This document shows positions 1 through 7,690 of a stretch of 64,000 bases of DNA, piece after piece (within the stretch, counting starts at the first letter, position 1; the number at the start of each line of letters is the position of its first letter). This DNA comes from Metasolibacillus sp. (GTDB lineage: Bacteria > Bacillota > Bacilli > Bacillales_A > Planococcaceae), in contig NZ_JAMBIZ010000007.1 in NCBI RefSeq assembly GCF_025291715.1, positions 60,651 to 124,650 on the forward strand, read 5' to 3'. The position numbers and the translations under genes were made by a program. Under the pieces are notes generated by a model. That model worked only from the letters and a program-made list of their open reading frames with translations, had not been told where the DNA came from and did not search any database.

Positions 1-1154
1 CTTTCGCCATTGTACAGGCGCATTTTTTTAACAACGTCAACCCCTTGCTTTTTCGGGATTTCTAGTCTTGTTAAAACCGAGAAAATCGCAGCCACTTTGA
101 GCGCATGTGGTGCGATATGTACATGTGCCATATCGCTGTCATGAATCATTTTTTCATAAATGCGCTCCTCTTGGCTCACCTTTAAATTATACGGAATTGG
201 CATGACGATAATACGCGAATGCAATGCCTCATTCTTTTTATTGGCAATAAATGTGCGATATTCTGTTTCATTGGTATGTGCAACAATCAATTCATCTGCA
301 CTAATTAAGGCAAAACGCCCTGCTTTAAAATTGCCCTCCTGTGTTAATGACAGCAAATGCCATAAAAACTTTTCATCAAGCTTCAGCATTTCTTGAAACT
401 CCATCATGCCACGATTCGCCTTATTTAGCTCGCCATCGAAGCGGTATGCGCGCGGGTCAGATTCCGAGCCGTACTGCGCAATTGTTGAAAAGTCGATGCT
501 CCCTGTTAAATCCGCAATATCCTGTGATTTTGGATCAGAAGGAGTAAATGTCCCAATACCTACTCGGCGGTCCTCCGAGAAGAAAATACGCTCAATTCGC
601 ACATCCTCAATACGCCCATCATACTCCTGCTCAAGGCGCATCGTATTTAAAGGGGACAGGCTTCCTTCGATGCGAATGCCATACTCCTCATAAAAGGTGT
701 CGCGCAAATGATGTGGAATTAAATGCAATGGGTCCTCATGCATTGGGCAGCCCTTAATGGCATACACCGCTCCGCTATCTGTACGCGAATAGCGCTCTAA
801 GCCACGCTTTAGCAACGTTACAATTGTTGACTTCCCACCACTGACAGGTCCCATTAACAATAAAATTCGCTTGCGCACATCAAGCCTTTTTGCTGCTGGA
901 TGGAAATATTCCTCAACTAATCGTTCAAGCGCTGTTTCTAAGCCGAAAATTTCCTCTCCAAAAAAGTGATACATTTTCTGTCCATCTCGCTCTTCAACAC
1001 CTGCACTTTTCAGCATGTTATAGACGCGCGAATGGGCTGTTTGTGCAACTTCTGGCCGCTCTTTTACGATTTCTAAATAATCGGCAAAGCTACCTTCCCA
1101 CTTTAGGCGATTTTCTTCTTCTCTGTAATTTTTAATTTTATTTAAAATACTAAT
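1..1154 (-). CDS. prkA: PrkA family serine protein kinase, 5' part (runs off the left edge)
   Basis: AAA+-type serine protein kinase/protease of sporulating bacilli, involved in stationary-phase and sporulation control. About 384 N-terminal residues are visible out of a usual ~630; the C-terminal kinase-like part lies outside the window. The P-loop GPVSGGKST is at about residues 102-110 and is preceded by the conserved block around HPAAKRLDVRKR. The diagnostic runs GCPMHEDPLHLIPHHLRD and DLTGSIDFSTIAEYG-like are present. Alignment of the N-terminus (xSILNKIKNYREEENRLKW) with Bacillus PrkA puts the start at an ATT codon (1154-1152), seven bases after GGAGG. No ATG, GTG or TTG sits there; a TTG lies upstream, but on the wrong side of the ribosome binding site. 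Family assignment is firm, the start is inferred. Confidence 0.95.
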   Translation of the reverse strand, partial: MSILNKIKNYREEENRLKWEGSFADYLEIVKERPEVAQTAHSRVYNMLKSAGVEERDGQKMYHFFGEEIFGLETALERLVEEYFHPAAKRLDVRKRILLLMGPVSGGKSTIVTLLKRGLERYSRTDSGAVYAIKGCPMHEDPLHLIPHHLRDTFYEEYGIRIEGSLSPLNTMRLEQEYDGRIEDVRIERIFFSEDRRVGIGTFTPSDPKSQDIADLTGSIDFSTIAQYGSESDPRAYRFDGELNKANRGMMEFQEMLKLDEKFLWHLLSLTQEGNFKAGRFALISADELIVAHTNETEYRTFIANKKNEALHSRIIVMPIPYNLKVSQEERIYEKMIHDSDMAHVHIAPHALKVAAIFSVLTRLEIPKKQGVDVVKKMRLYNGE

Positions 1155-1222
1155 CGTGATTCCTCCATTCAAACCTTTATTGTACATCGTATGAATGGAG
1201 CCTGATGTTGATACCAATTATT

Positions 1223-2323
1223 TTATATCGTTAGCTCTGCACGATTACGCCCAGCCCGTTTAGCACTGTATAATGCTGCATCTGCATTTTGAAATAATTG
1301 TTGTAAATTCTGTATAGTGCAGCAAGGGTCTGTTGCGACCCCAATGCTAACTGTCACGTATGGTAAAAAAGGAGAAGCTTGATGTGGAATGCGTCGTTGC
1401 TCAACAGCTTTGCATATATTATTTGCAAAATGCAATGCCTCACTATGCTCCATATCAAAAATTAGGTAAATAAATTCTTCCCCACCAAAGCGCCCTACAA
1501 AACAACGATTACTCGCTAGTGCCCTCAAAATAACTGCAATTTCTTTCAGCACTTTATCTCCCTCTAAATGACCATAGTAATCATTAAATTGTTTAAAGGC
1601 ATCAATATCTAAAATCATTGCTGTTACATGGCGTGGGATATCTCTCATATTCGCCTGCACATAATCATATAAACCTCGGCGATTTGGCATTTCTGTTAAT
1701 TCATCATAAGTAGCTAGCAACTGTAAATCTCCGTTCATCTGCACTAATTGGCTATTTAGCTGCTCCTGTGCTAGCATCTTATACTGACCGTAATAAAGGA
1801 AACGCGAGCCGATTGCGCTAATTACAATAAATAGCACTATATTAACCAAATGTGTTAAAGCCCTTTCGCTATCTTGCTGCATAAGCATTAAACCACTCAT
1901 TAAATAAACAGTTGGAAAGCTTTGAAGCAAAATGAATTTTCGTAAACGTACATGATATAGCATAGTAACTGCTAATAAACTAATTAAATAGGCTGTCACT
2001 TGTCCATATGAGCGTTGATCTAATAATGCAATAGATACGCCCCACATTAAAACAAACCAATAATAGCCCCATACGGCTGTTTTAATATAGCGATATTTAA
2101 AAAACCTTTTCTCTATAACGCTCACTAAAATTAAAAATAATATCGAAAGTACAAGGAGCATTATATAAAGTAAAAAATAACCATCCCCAATTGTCTTCGT
2201 TCGAGCAATATGCACTATTGCCAATAACACTTCAAGTATAATAATTGTTGCTGCACAATATTTAGCACGCTGCAAATTGTGCATTGTAAATTTCACATCA
2301 ATTTGTTGCGCATCCAATTCCAC
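1223..2323 (-). CDS. Membrane-bound diguanylate cyclase (GGDEF)
   Basis: Makes the second messenger c-di-GMP from two GTP. The N-terminal ~175 residues hold about six hydrophobic helices with no recognised sensory family. A short linker leads to a GGDEF domain at about 200-366: DELTEMPNRR (207-216), the metal-binding aspartates in LDIDAFKQFND (239-247), and the active-site motif GGEEF at 280-284. The residues before the motif lack the RxxD inhibitory I-site, so product inhibition at that site is not expected. The start follows the stop of the HsdS-like gene by 12 bases, so both are probably one transcript. The input signal is unknown. Confidence 0.93.
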   Translation of the reverse strand: MELDAQQIDVKFTMHNLQRAKYCAATIIILEVLLAIVHIARTKTIGDGYFLLYIMLLVLSILFLILVSVIEKRFFKYRYIKTAVWGYYWFVLMWGVSIALLDQRSYGQVTAYLISLLAVTMLYHVRLRKFILLQSFPTVYLMSGLMLMQQDSERALTHLVNIVLFIVISAIGSRFLYYGQYKMLAQEQLNSQLVQMNGDLQLLATYDELTEMPNRRGLYDYVQANMRDIPRHVTAMILDIDAFKQFNDYYGHLEGDKVLKEIAVILRALASNRCFVGRFGGEEFIYLIFDMEHSEALHFANNICKAVEQRRIPHQASPFLPYVTVSIGVATDPCCTIQNLQQLFQNADAALYSAKRAGRNRAELTI

Positions 2324-2335
2324 TATCCACTCCTT

Positions 2336-2935
2336 TTATTTGAGGTGCTTGATATTATGTAATAATATCTTGTGTAGACTATTCATCCACTCCATTTTTT
2401 CTATTAACTCATCTTGAATTTTTAACAAATCCGTATTTTCTGTCTGTAAATACGCTTCTAATTGTAGTAATGCTATTAATATATTTTGCACTTGATCTGA
2501 CACAGCATGTACTTGTGCCATATGGGCAATTAGTTGCTGCTGTATGGAAATTCTAGGCAGATAGATTTTTTGCTCTATAGCCTTTTCAATTTTCAATGAC
2601 TGTGCTTGTAAATAATAAAATAAATATTTACTTAAAATAATGGACTGACATGGAATCATCGCCATAATATTTTCTCCAATGTAATACTCTTGCTGACAAA
2701 CATAATATGCGTTTTTACTTGGGTAGATTAAAACTGCTCCTGTTGGAACTTTTGTTAAATCACTTTCATGCTGTAGCGAGGATGGTATTTTAGGTAATAG
2801 CTGCAGATTATTTTTCAATAAATCCCAATAATCACAACTAACAAACGGTATACCTTCACTTACAAAATAATGTGTAGGCTGTCTAGCAACACCTTTTACA
2901 ATTGTTACAATATCCCCCAATTTATATTGTCTCAT
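2336..2935 (-). CDS. Orphan half-size type I restriction specificity (HsdS-like) protein
   Basis: About 199 residues with one target-recognition domain and one conserved C-terminal helical region. It opens YKLGDIVTIVKG; the typical loop with GIPFVSCDYWDL and the PTGAVLIYPSKNAYY strand follows; the stretch IYLPRISIQQQLIAHMAQV corresponds to the PLPPLxEQ..I segment at the start of the helical spacer. Ordinary HsdS is about 400 residues with two such halves, so this is a half subunit that could act only as a dimer or as a regulator. No hsdM or hsdR is in the window. ATG at 2935 is preferred to the TTG three bases upstream; a GGGGGG ribosome binding site precedes it. It shares a transcript with the diguanylate cyclase and is divergent from the XRE gene. 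Confidence 0.72.
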   Translation of the reverse strand: MRQYKLGDIVTIVKGVARQPTHYFVSEGIPFVSCDYWDLLKNNLQLLPKIPSSLQHESDLTKVPTGAVLIYPSKNAYYVCQQEYYIGENIMAMIPCQSIILSKYLFYYLQAQSLKIEKAIEQKIYLPRISIQQQLIAHMAQVHAVSDQVQNILIALLQLEAYLQTENTDLLKIQDELIEKMEWMNSLHKILLHNIKHLK

Positions 2936-3120
2936 CAAAGTATTCCCCCCTACTTTATCAGCTTATATTTTTAAGCCGATAATTTCTCCTTGCTATGAAA
3001 TAAAACATATATACTATATCGTTTGTACCATTATAATATAACTTTTGTAAAATGTACTATTTTAAAGGTATCTCCATTTAAAAAGTTTTTCACTAGCCTC
3101 TATCTTAGAGGTGAAATGCT

Positions 3121-3504
3121 ATGTCAGATTTTTTAAAGCTAGTAGGAGAACAGCTTCGAACAATTCGTGTTGCAAAGGGATTAAGTCAGGAGGAAGTTGC
3201 AGAAAAAACGGGGAAAATGGGCTATAGTAAAGGGCGCATTTCCAATATTGAAAATGGTCAATCCAATATTACGTTAAAAACGCTTGAAAGCTTAATGCAG
3301 GCATTGGACATTGCACCTGAAGAGCTTTTTAATTTCCAAAACCTCTCAAGCGTTACAGATATCGAGGAAAAAAATTTAATGCTGAGCATTCATCACTCAC
3401 TATTAAAAGAACGCAACTTAGATGAAGTGAAATACGTCGTTCGTATCACCAAGGATTTTTTAAAGACAATGGATTCTCAAGCCAAAAAGAACAGCCCTGA
3501 TTAA
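3121..3504 (+). CDS. XRE-family helix-turn-helix regulator
   Basis: Small DNA-binding protein of 127 residues. A lambda-Cro/SinR-type HTH lies at about residues 10-66 (LRTIRVAKGLSQEEVAEKTG, then SKGRISNIENG and LMQALDIAPEELF). The C-terminal ~55 residues are helical and of unknown role, perhaps oligomerisation. The ribosome binding site is AGAGGTG, seven bases before ATG. The gene is divergent from the HsdS-like/GGDEF pair with about 185 bases between, so it may autoregulate and control that pair; this is inference from position. Its last codons form the left arm of the terminator. Confidence 0.9.
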   Translation: MSDFLKLVGEQLRTIRVAKGLSQEEVAEKTGKMGYSKGRISNIENGQSNITLKTLESLMQALDIAPEELFNFQNLSSVTDIEEKNLMLSIHHSLLKERNLDEVKYVVRITKDFLKTMDSQAKKNSPD

Positions 3505-3525
3505 ACGAATCAGAGCTGTTTTTTT
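3490..3525 (+). terminator. Bidirectional intrinsic terminator after XRE gene
   Basis: Inverted repeat AACAGCCCTGATT / AATCAGAGCTGTT (one mismatch, loop of five) followed by a run of seven T. It overlaps the last codons of the XRE gene and abuts the stop of the convergent DUF1456 gene, so it can serve both. Confidence 0.85.
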
Positions 3526-4021
3526 ATACGCGATATTTATTTGTAAGGCCTCGTAAAAAATAACGAGCAAAGCTATCGCCACATTCTTTATAGTTTTTAT
3601 GGCTTGGGTTGCGTAAAATCGCGCCCATTTCGCCCTTTGATACTTTAATGCCACCGCCATCATCAATGAAATCAATAACATCTTCAGTCGTCAAAGCCAG
3701 AGCAATTTTCACTTTTTTAAATAGCATATTATTTGGACTTTCTTGACCCGTTGCCTTCGGTGGTGCTACAGGCTCTCCTGTTGCGGATAGCTGTGGGCCA
3801 CGCTTAAAGGTAATAAAGCCGTTGAGAAAAGCCTCCAGCATTTTATTATTGCATTTTTTATAATTTGCCGGCTCCTCCTCATCTTCCTTTACTTTCATAA
3901 GCATATTCATTACATCGTCTTTCGTCACATCTATGCCACCAAGCTTAAAAATTTCTACCATATCTATATTTTTAATATCGAACGCGTAGCGCAAACGAAT
4001 CAATATATCATTATTTGTCAT
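3524..4021 (-). CDS. DUF1456 (YehS-type) protein
   Basis: 165 residues containing two copies of the DUF1456 repeat. The first is near the N-terminus (NDILIRLRYAFDIKN, with the KLGGIDVTKDDV segment and MLEAFLNGFITFKRG). The second starts at about residue 98 (NNMLFKKVKIALALTTEDV, then FIDDGGGIKVSKGEMGAILR, ending FARYFLRGLTNKYR). Members are small soluble proteins of unknown function. The linker between copies is rich in Pro, Ala and Gly. Probably a single-gene unit, convergent with the XRE gene and sharing its terminator. The family call is confident; no activity can be stated. Confidence 0.88.
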   Translation of the reverse strand: MTNNDILIRLRYAFDIKNIDMVEIFKLGGIDVTKDDVMNMLMKVKEDEEEPANYKKCNNKMLEAFLNGFITFKRGPQLSATGEPVAPPKATGQESPNNMLFKKVKIALALTTEDVIDFIDDGGGIKVSKGEMGAILRNPSHKNYKECGDSFARYFLRGLTNKYRV

Positions 4022-4045
4022 GAGCTAACTCCTTTCTTTGATATA

Positions 4046-4077
4046 GTGCCAGGCACACACACAATTTACACACAATT
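4046..4077. repeat. REP-like repeat, copy 1 (GTGCCAGGCAC)
   Basis: Palindrome GTGCCAGGCAC followed by ACACACAATTTACACACAATT. It lies in the gap between the DUF1456 gene and the end of the histidine kinase gene. A closely similar element in the same orientation lies at 7517, on the other side of the two-component/ABC module. Confidence 0.7.
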
Positions 4078-4118
4078 CTTATTGTACATCTTACTAAAAA
4101 AATTGGCTAATGTGTTTA

Positions 4119-5033
4119 TTATTTTTTGTTGACTATGCCAAGCACTTGTGAATACGAATTATCCCAGCGCCATTCACAGATAATAGTTAATCTATTATTT
4201 TGTAACTCAGCAGAAAGCTGTCCGTTCATTTTCTGCATTAAGCTTTTGGCAATTGCTAGCCCTAAACCTGTGCCATTTTCTGCCCTTGTTTTATCCCCCT
4301 TATAAAAGCGTTGGAATAGATGATTCACATCCTTCTCTGATAAATTAGTGACCTCGTTACTAATCATAAGCCTCACTATATGCCCTTCCTGCTCTAAGCG
4401 AATAAGAACATTGCTATGTGCATGCTTAATCGTGTTCAACACTAAGTTTTCGATGACACGCTTTACAGCTGAGGAGTCTGCAATCATTGTCAGCTCCTGT
4501 GTTGGCATATCTATAGTCGGCTGCAAATTCGCTTGATGAAACTGATCATAAAAGCCTACTAGCACCTCTGATAAAAGCTGGTTCATTTTAATGTGCTCAG
4601 GCTTTAACAAATAATCAGTTGATTCAATTAGCGATAATTCAAAGAAGTCCTCTAGCAAATCCTTTAAGCGCAAAGCGCCTCGTTTAATAATGGCAGTATA
4701 TTGACTACGGTTGTCCTGCTCTAAAAATTGAATATAGCCTAATATCGAGGTCAGTGGTGTGCGAATATCATGAGAAATGTTAGCAATCGCCTGCTTCAAT
4801 TCATTTTCCTGCTGGCGTTTTTCTGCTGTTGCCTGCTTTGTTAAATCAATTTGTGCATTAATGGTCTCTGCCAGCTTTTGCAAGTCTTTATCCCAAAATT
4901 GTAAATCTAGCTTTTTCTCGGTTTCTTTACGATTTACAGCGTTTAGCTGACGATATGCTCTTTTGACCTCACGTTTCAACAAATAAAAGCGCAGTGCAAA
5001 AAATAGAGCAATCGCTATACATATGAAAATAAT
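4119..5033 (-). CDS. Sensor histidine kinase of the ABC-linked two-component system
   Basis: About 304 residues in the longer reading. HisKA: SHDIRTPLTSILG with the phospho-accepting His at about 88. HATPase: N-box ENLVLNTIKHA and G2 box GTGLGLAIAKSL near the C-terminus; the G1 DxGxG is degenerate (ISNEVTNLS), as in several intramembrane-type kinases. Translated from TTG at 4982 the protein would lack a membrane anchor. The frame stays open upstream to 5039 and encodes a clear helix (IFICIAIALFFALRFYLL). The only start candidates that keep it are ATT codons at 5033 or 5030, just after AAGGTGG, so I extend to 5033. Last gene of the regulator-ABC-kinase operon. Confidence 0.88.
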   Translation of the reverse strand: MIFICIAIALFFALRFYLLKREVKRAYRQLNAVNRKETEKKLDLQFWDKDLQKLAETINAQIDLTKQATAEKRQQENELKQAIANISHDIRTPLTSILGYIQFLEQDNRSQYTAIIKRGALRLKDLLEDFFELSLIESTDYLLKPEHIKMNQLLSEVLVGFYDQFHQANLQPTIDMPTQELTMIADSSAVKRVIENLVLNTIKHAHSNVLIRLEQEGHIVRLMISNEVTNLSEKDVNHLFQRFYKGDKTRAENGTGLGLAIAKSLMQKMNGQLSAELQNNRLTIICEWRWDNSYSQVLGIVNKK

Positions 5034-5052
5034 ATCCGCTCACCACCTTCTA

Positions 5053-5796
5053 TTATTTAATTTCTTTTTGCTTAAATATGATGCTACCAATAACCGCAAA
5101 TAAAGCAAATGTCATAAGCGGCACAATGAGCATTGAGAATGTGTAACTTTCCTTCGATATATCTAGAAATAATTTAAACACCGAATGATTAAATAGCCAT
5201 TCAAACAGTGTGAACTCTTGGCTTAGCATATACAAAATGCTATCAATTAAAATGAAAAAGATAATGGAAAAACCAATTGTTTTACCGCTATCTGTAAAAA
5301 TAATCGCCACTACAGCCATCATGGAGGCGAATGCAGCAGCATACAAAATTGTTAGACCTAGCGTTTTAGCCACATAAATGAAAGTTGGCATGCCATAAAA
5401 GCCTGACAGCAAGCTACTTGAAAATAGGAGCGCTAATGGAAACGCCAATGCAATAATTATTGCACCAAGCGAAAATACAAGCAATTTGACAAGATAAAGA
5501 TGCACTCTACTATTGCCTGAAGCACAAATACTTTTCATTGTCCCAATCGAATACTCACTTGAAATAAAAAATCCTGCAAATATACAAGGAATCAAACGGA
5601 TAATATAGTTATTGCCAGCTAAAGCCGAAAACGTATACAGCTCCTTGACTGCGACTGCCTGTGCATTAAATGTCGCCTCATCGAAAAACACAAGGAATGG
5701 ATAAGTGATACCTGCTGCCGCTAAGATCACAACTAACACTAAAAATACACGGTCCTTTTTCAGCTTAAATAATTCAGCCATCATTAAATTACTCAT
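5053..5796 (-). CDS. ABC-2 type transporter permease
   Basis: 247 residues with six predicted membrane helices, of the BcrB/lantibiotic-immunity kind. The opening MAELFKLKKDRVF cytoplasmic stretch and a first helix are followed by FFISSEYSIGTMKSICASG, typical of ABC-2 permeases. ATG at 5796 is chosen because it follows GGAGGT by seven bases; the gene overlaps the ATPase stop by eight bases, a sign of coupled translation. With the ATPase it should form an exporter or a membrane-repair/immunity transporter for an envelope-active peptide or antibiotic; the substrate cannot be read from the sequence. Confidence 0.88.
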   Translation of the reverse strand: MSNLMMAELFKLKKDRVFLVLVVILAAAGITYPFLVFFDEATFNAQAVAVKELYTFSALAGNNYIIRLIPCIFAGFFISSEYSIGTMKSICASGNSRVHLYLVKLLVFSLGAIIIALAFPLALLFSSSLLSGFYGMPTFIYVAKTLGLTILYAAAFASMMAVVAIIFTDSGKTIGFSIIFFILIDSILYMLSQEFTLFEWLFNHSVFKLFLDISKESYTFSMLIVPLMTFALFAVIGSIIFKQKEIK

Positions 5797-6709
5797 GTGA
5801 CACACCTCCAATCAAATTCTTGAAATATGTTTCCAAATCCTCTCCCATTGGCATAAACTCTTCAATGACTAAACCTGCTTGCACCAATGTTGTTGAAACA
5901 TAGCCCGCTGAATCTGTATAAGCAAAAAGCTTCATTGTGCCATTTGGTAACACTTCAAAATGCTTCGTATTTAACTGCATTTCAAAAACTGTCGCCGCTT
6001 TATCTGGATTATCCACTTTAATATGAATGTATTGCTGACATTTTTGCGTTAATTCCTCTGTTGTCAGCTGCTCAATAAGCTTACCTTGATGAATAATGCC
6101 GTAATGGGTTGCTAGGAGATGTAGCTCACTTAAAATATGGCTAGAAATTAAAATGGTAATAGCGTATTCTTGATTTAATTTTTTGAGCAGCTCTCGTATT
6201 TCAACTACGCCCATTGGATCAAGCCCATTAATTGGCTCATCTAAAATTAAAAACTCCGGATCACCTAATAGAGCAATCCCCAAGCCGAGGCGTTGCTTCA
6301 TACCGAGGGAAAAATTTTTCGCCTTCTTTTTCCCAGTGTTCTCAAGCCCAACAAGCTTCAATGTTTTTTCAATACACGCTTTCCCTGGAATTCCTTTTAG
6401 TAATCGATGCGCCTCCAAGTTTTCAGCCGCTGTCATATGCGGATACAACGCAGGAGCCTCAATAATTGCCCCAATGCGTTTGCGTGCTTGAATCAGCTCC
6501 TGCTCCGTGCTATAGCCAAAGAGCGCTAATGACCCACTGCTTGCCTTCGCAAGCCCTGTTACAATCTTAATTAATGTTGATTTCCCAGCGCCATTTTGCC
6601 CAATAAACCCATAAATCGAGCCTTTTTCAATTGACAAATTTACTTTATCAAGCGCTAGTTGCTTCTTATATTGTTTCGTTAACTGATTTGTTTGCAATAC
6701 ATATGTCAT
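5789..6709 (-). CDS. ABC transporter ATP-binding protein (BcrA type)
   Basis: 306 residues. Walker A GQNGAGKST at 37-45, signature FSLGMKQRLGLG, Walker B FLILDEPINGLDP, and the switch His in SSHILSELHLLA. A C-terminal extension of ~90 residues is typical of BcrA-like ATPases of peptide-resistance exporters. ATG at 6709 follows AAGGAGG by eight bases; the longer frame to 6769 has no ribosome binding site and is not used. Preceded by the response regulator with a ~95-base gap that holds a possible regulator-controlled promoter, and followed by the overlapping permease. Confidence 0.92.
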   Translation of the reverse strand: MTYVLQTNQLTKQYKKQLALDKVNLSIEKGSIYGFIGQNGAGKSTLIKIVTGLAKASSGSLALFGYSTEQELIQARKRIGAIIEAPALYPHMTAAENLEAHRLLKGIPGKACIEKTLKLVGLENTGKKKAKNFSLGMKQRLGLGIALLGDPEFLILDEPINGLDPMGVVEIRELLKKLNQEYAITILISSHILSELHLLATHYGIIHQGKLIEQLTTEELTQKCQQYIHIKVDNPDKAATVFEMQLNTKHFEVLPNGTMKLFAYTDSAGYVSTTLVQAGLVIEEFMPMGEDLETYFKNLIGGVSHE

Positions 6710-6721
6710 ACGAAATCCCTC

Positions 6722-6790
6722 CTTCTTATGATACTTTCTAGTGTAAAAAGCAAAACATAAGAAAGGCATAAGTCAATTCTTAAGAAAACA
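6722..6790 (-). promoter_or_regulatory. Candidate promoter/operator between response regulator and ABC genes
   Basis: On the minus strand the gap contains TTCTTAAGAAT, then ACTTATG and TCTTATG, and later the inverted form CATAAGAA, with a TTGACT that could be a -35 box. Such clustered half-sites are what an OmpR-type regulator would bind. No well-placed -10 was found, so this is a weak prediction. Confidence 0.3.
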
Positions 6791-6804
6791 TTAAGTTTCT
6801 CGAA

Positions 6805-7494
6805 TCAAGCTAAGCGGTAGCCCATCCCCCAAATCGTTTCGATATATTCCTCATTCGGATTAGCATGTGCTAGCTTTGAGCGAATATTGCTCATATGCAC
6901 ATTAATTGTATTATCATCCCCATGAAACTCCTCATGCCAAACACTTTCAAATACATTTGCCTTCGTAAAGACCTTTTTCGGTGAGGACATTAATAATGCT
7001 AAAATGGCATACTCGCGTGCAGTGAAAGCAATTTCCATCTCTCCAACCTTCACTTGCTTCGCTTCCGTATCAAGCGCTAAATCTTTATGCACAAGCACTT
7101 TCGCTATGCTCGGCTGGTTTAACACTCGCATTCTGCGCAAATGTGAATCAATGCGTGCCGACACTTCCTCAATATCAAAAGGCTTTGTAATGTAATCATC
7201 TGCTCCTGCTCGTAGCACATCCACCTTCGTCTGCTGCTCTAGCTTTGCTGAAATAATAATAATTGGCACATGCTGCTGTTCTCTTATTTTTGCTAACACT
7301 TCCTCACCTGTTAACCCTGGCAACATTAAATCAAGCAACACCATATCCCATCGCTGCTGCTGCAAATAAAGCATTGCCTCCGTGCCTGAATAAGCAGGCT
7401 GTGCCCGATAACCACTACTCCGCACAACATCACAAAGCAATGCATTAATATCATTATCATCTTCAACAATTAAAATATTGATTTGTGCATTCAT
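6805..7494 (-). CDS. OmpR/PhoB-family response regulator
   Basis: 229 residues. Receiver domain 1-120: acidic pair E11-D12-D13, phospho-accepting D55 in LLDLMLPG, and Lys in YITKPFD. Winged-helix DNA-binding domain ~130-229 with TAREYAILALLMSSPKKVF, DNTINVHMSNIRSKL and the terminal IETIWGMGYRL. ATG at 7494 is preceded by AAGGAGG; the longer frame upstream has no such site. First gene of the module; the histidine kinase at 4119-5033 is the likely partner and the ABC pair the likely target. Confidence 0.94.
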   Translation of the reverse strand: MNAQINILIVEDDNDINALLCDVVRSSGYRAQPAYSGTEAMLYLQQQRWDMVLLDLMLPGLTGEEVLAKIREQQHVPIIIISAKLEQQTKVDVLRAGADDYITKPFDIEEVSARIDSHLRRMRVLNQPSIAKVLVHKDLALDTEAKQVKVGEMEIAFTAREYAILALLMSSPKKVFTKANVFESVWHEEFHGDDNTINVHMSNIRSKLAHANPNEEYIETIWGMGYRLA

Positions 7495-7516
7495 TGAATT
7501 CCTCCTTTTTGTTTGG

Positions 7517-7572
7517 GTGCCAGGCACACAAACAATTCACACACAATTATGTCTTATAGCATAATTGTGTGT
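7517..7572. repeat. REP-like repeat, copy 2, with perfect 12-bp inverted repeat
   Basis: GTGCCAGGCAC palindrome followed by a stretch matching the copy at 4046. Here it continues into a perfect hairpin: ACACACAATTAT (7539-7550), ten-base loop, ATAATTGTGTGT (7561-7572). It lies just upstream of the response regulator gene and could also fold in RNA. Confidence 0.72.
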
Positions 7573-7643
7573 AATAAAAACTGCAACAGCAATATTACTT
7601 TTAAAAGGTCGAATCGTGCTTCATTGAGAAATTCGGGCCAAAA

Positions 7644-7685
7644 AATAACAGGCTAGCCCTTTAGATTTGGGGCTAGCCTGTTATT
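7644..7685 (-). terminator. Intrinsic terminator of the serine hydrolase gene
   Basis: Perfect 16-bp stem AATAACAGGCTAGCCC / GGGCTAGCCTGTTATT with a ten-base loop. It starts six bases after the stop codon of the minus-strand gene. Confidence 0.85.
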
Positions 7686-7690
7686 TAAAT

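Noticed and set aside
160..1135. Plus-strand open frames over the left edge
   Set aside because: They lie antisense to a clear prkA coding sequence and have no ribosome binding sites or recognisable protein pattern.
5797..5811. Longer start for the ABC permease (and similar extensions at 6769, 7527, 56594)
   Set aside because: The extra residues lie upstream of, or contain, the AAGGAGG-type ribosome binding site of a better ATG.
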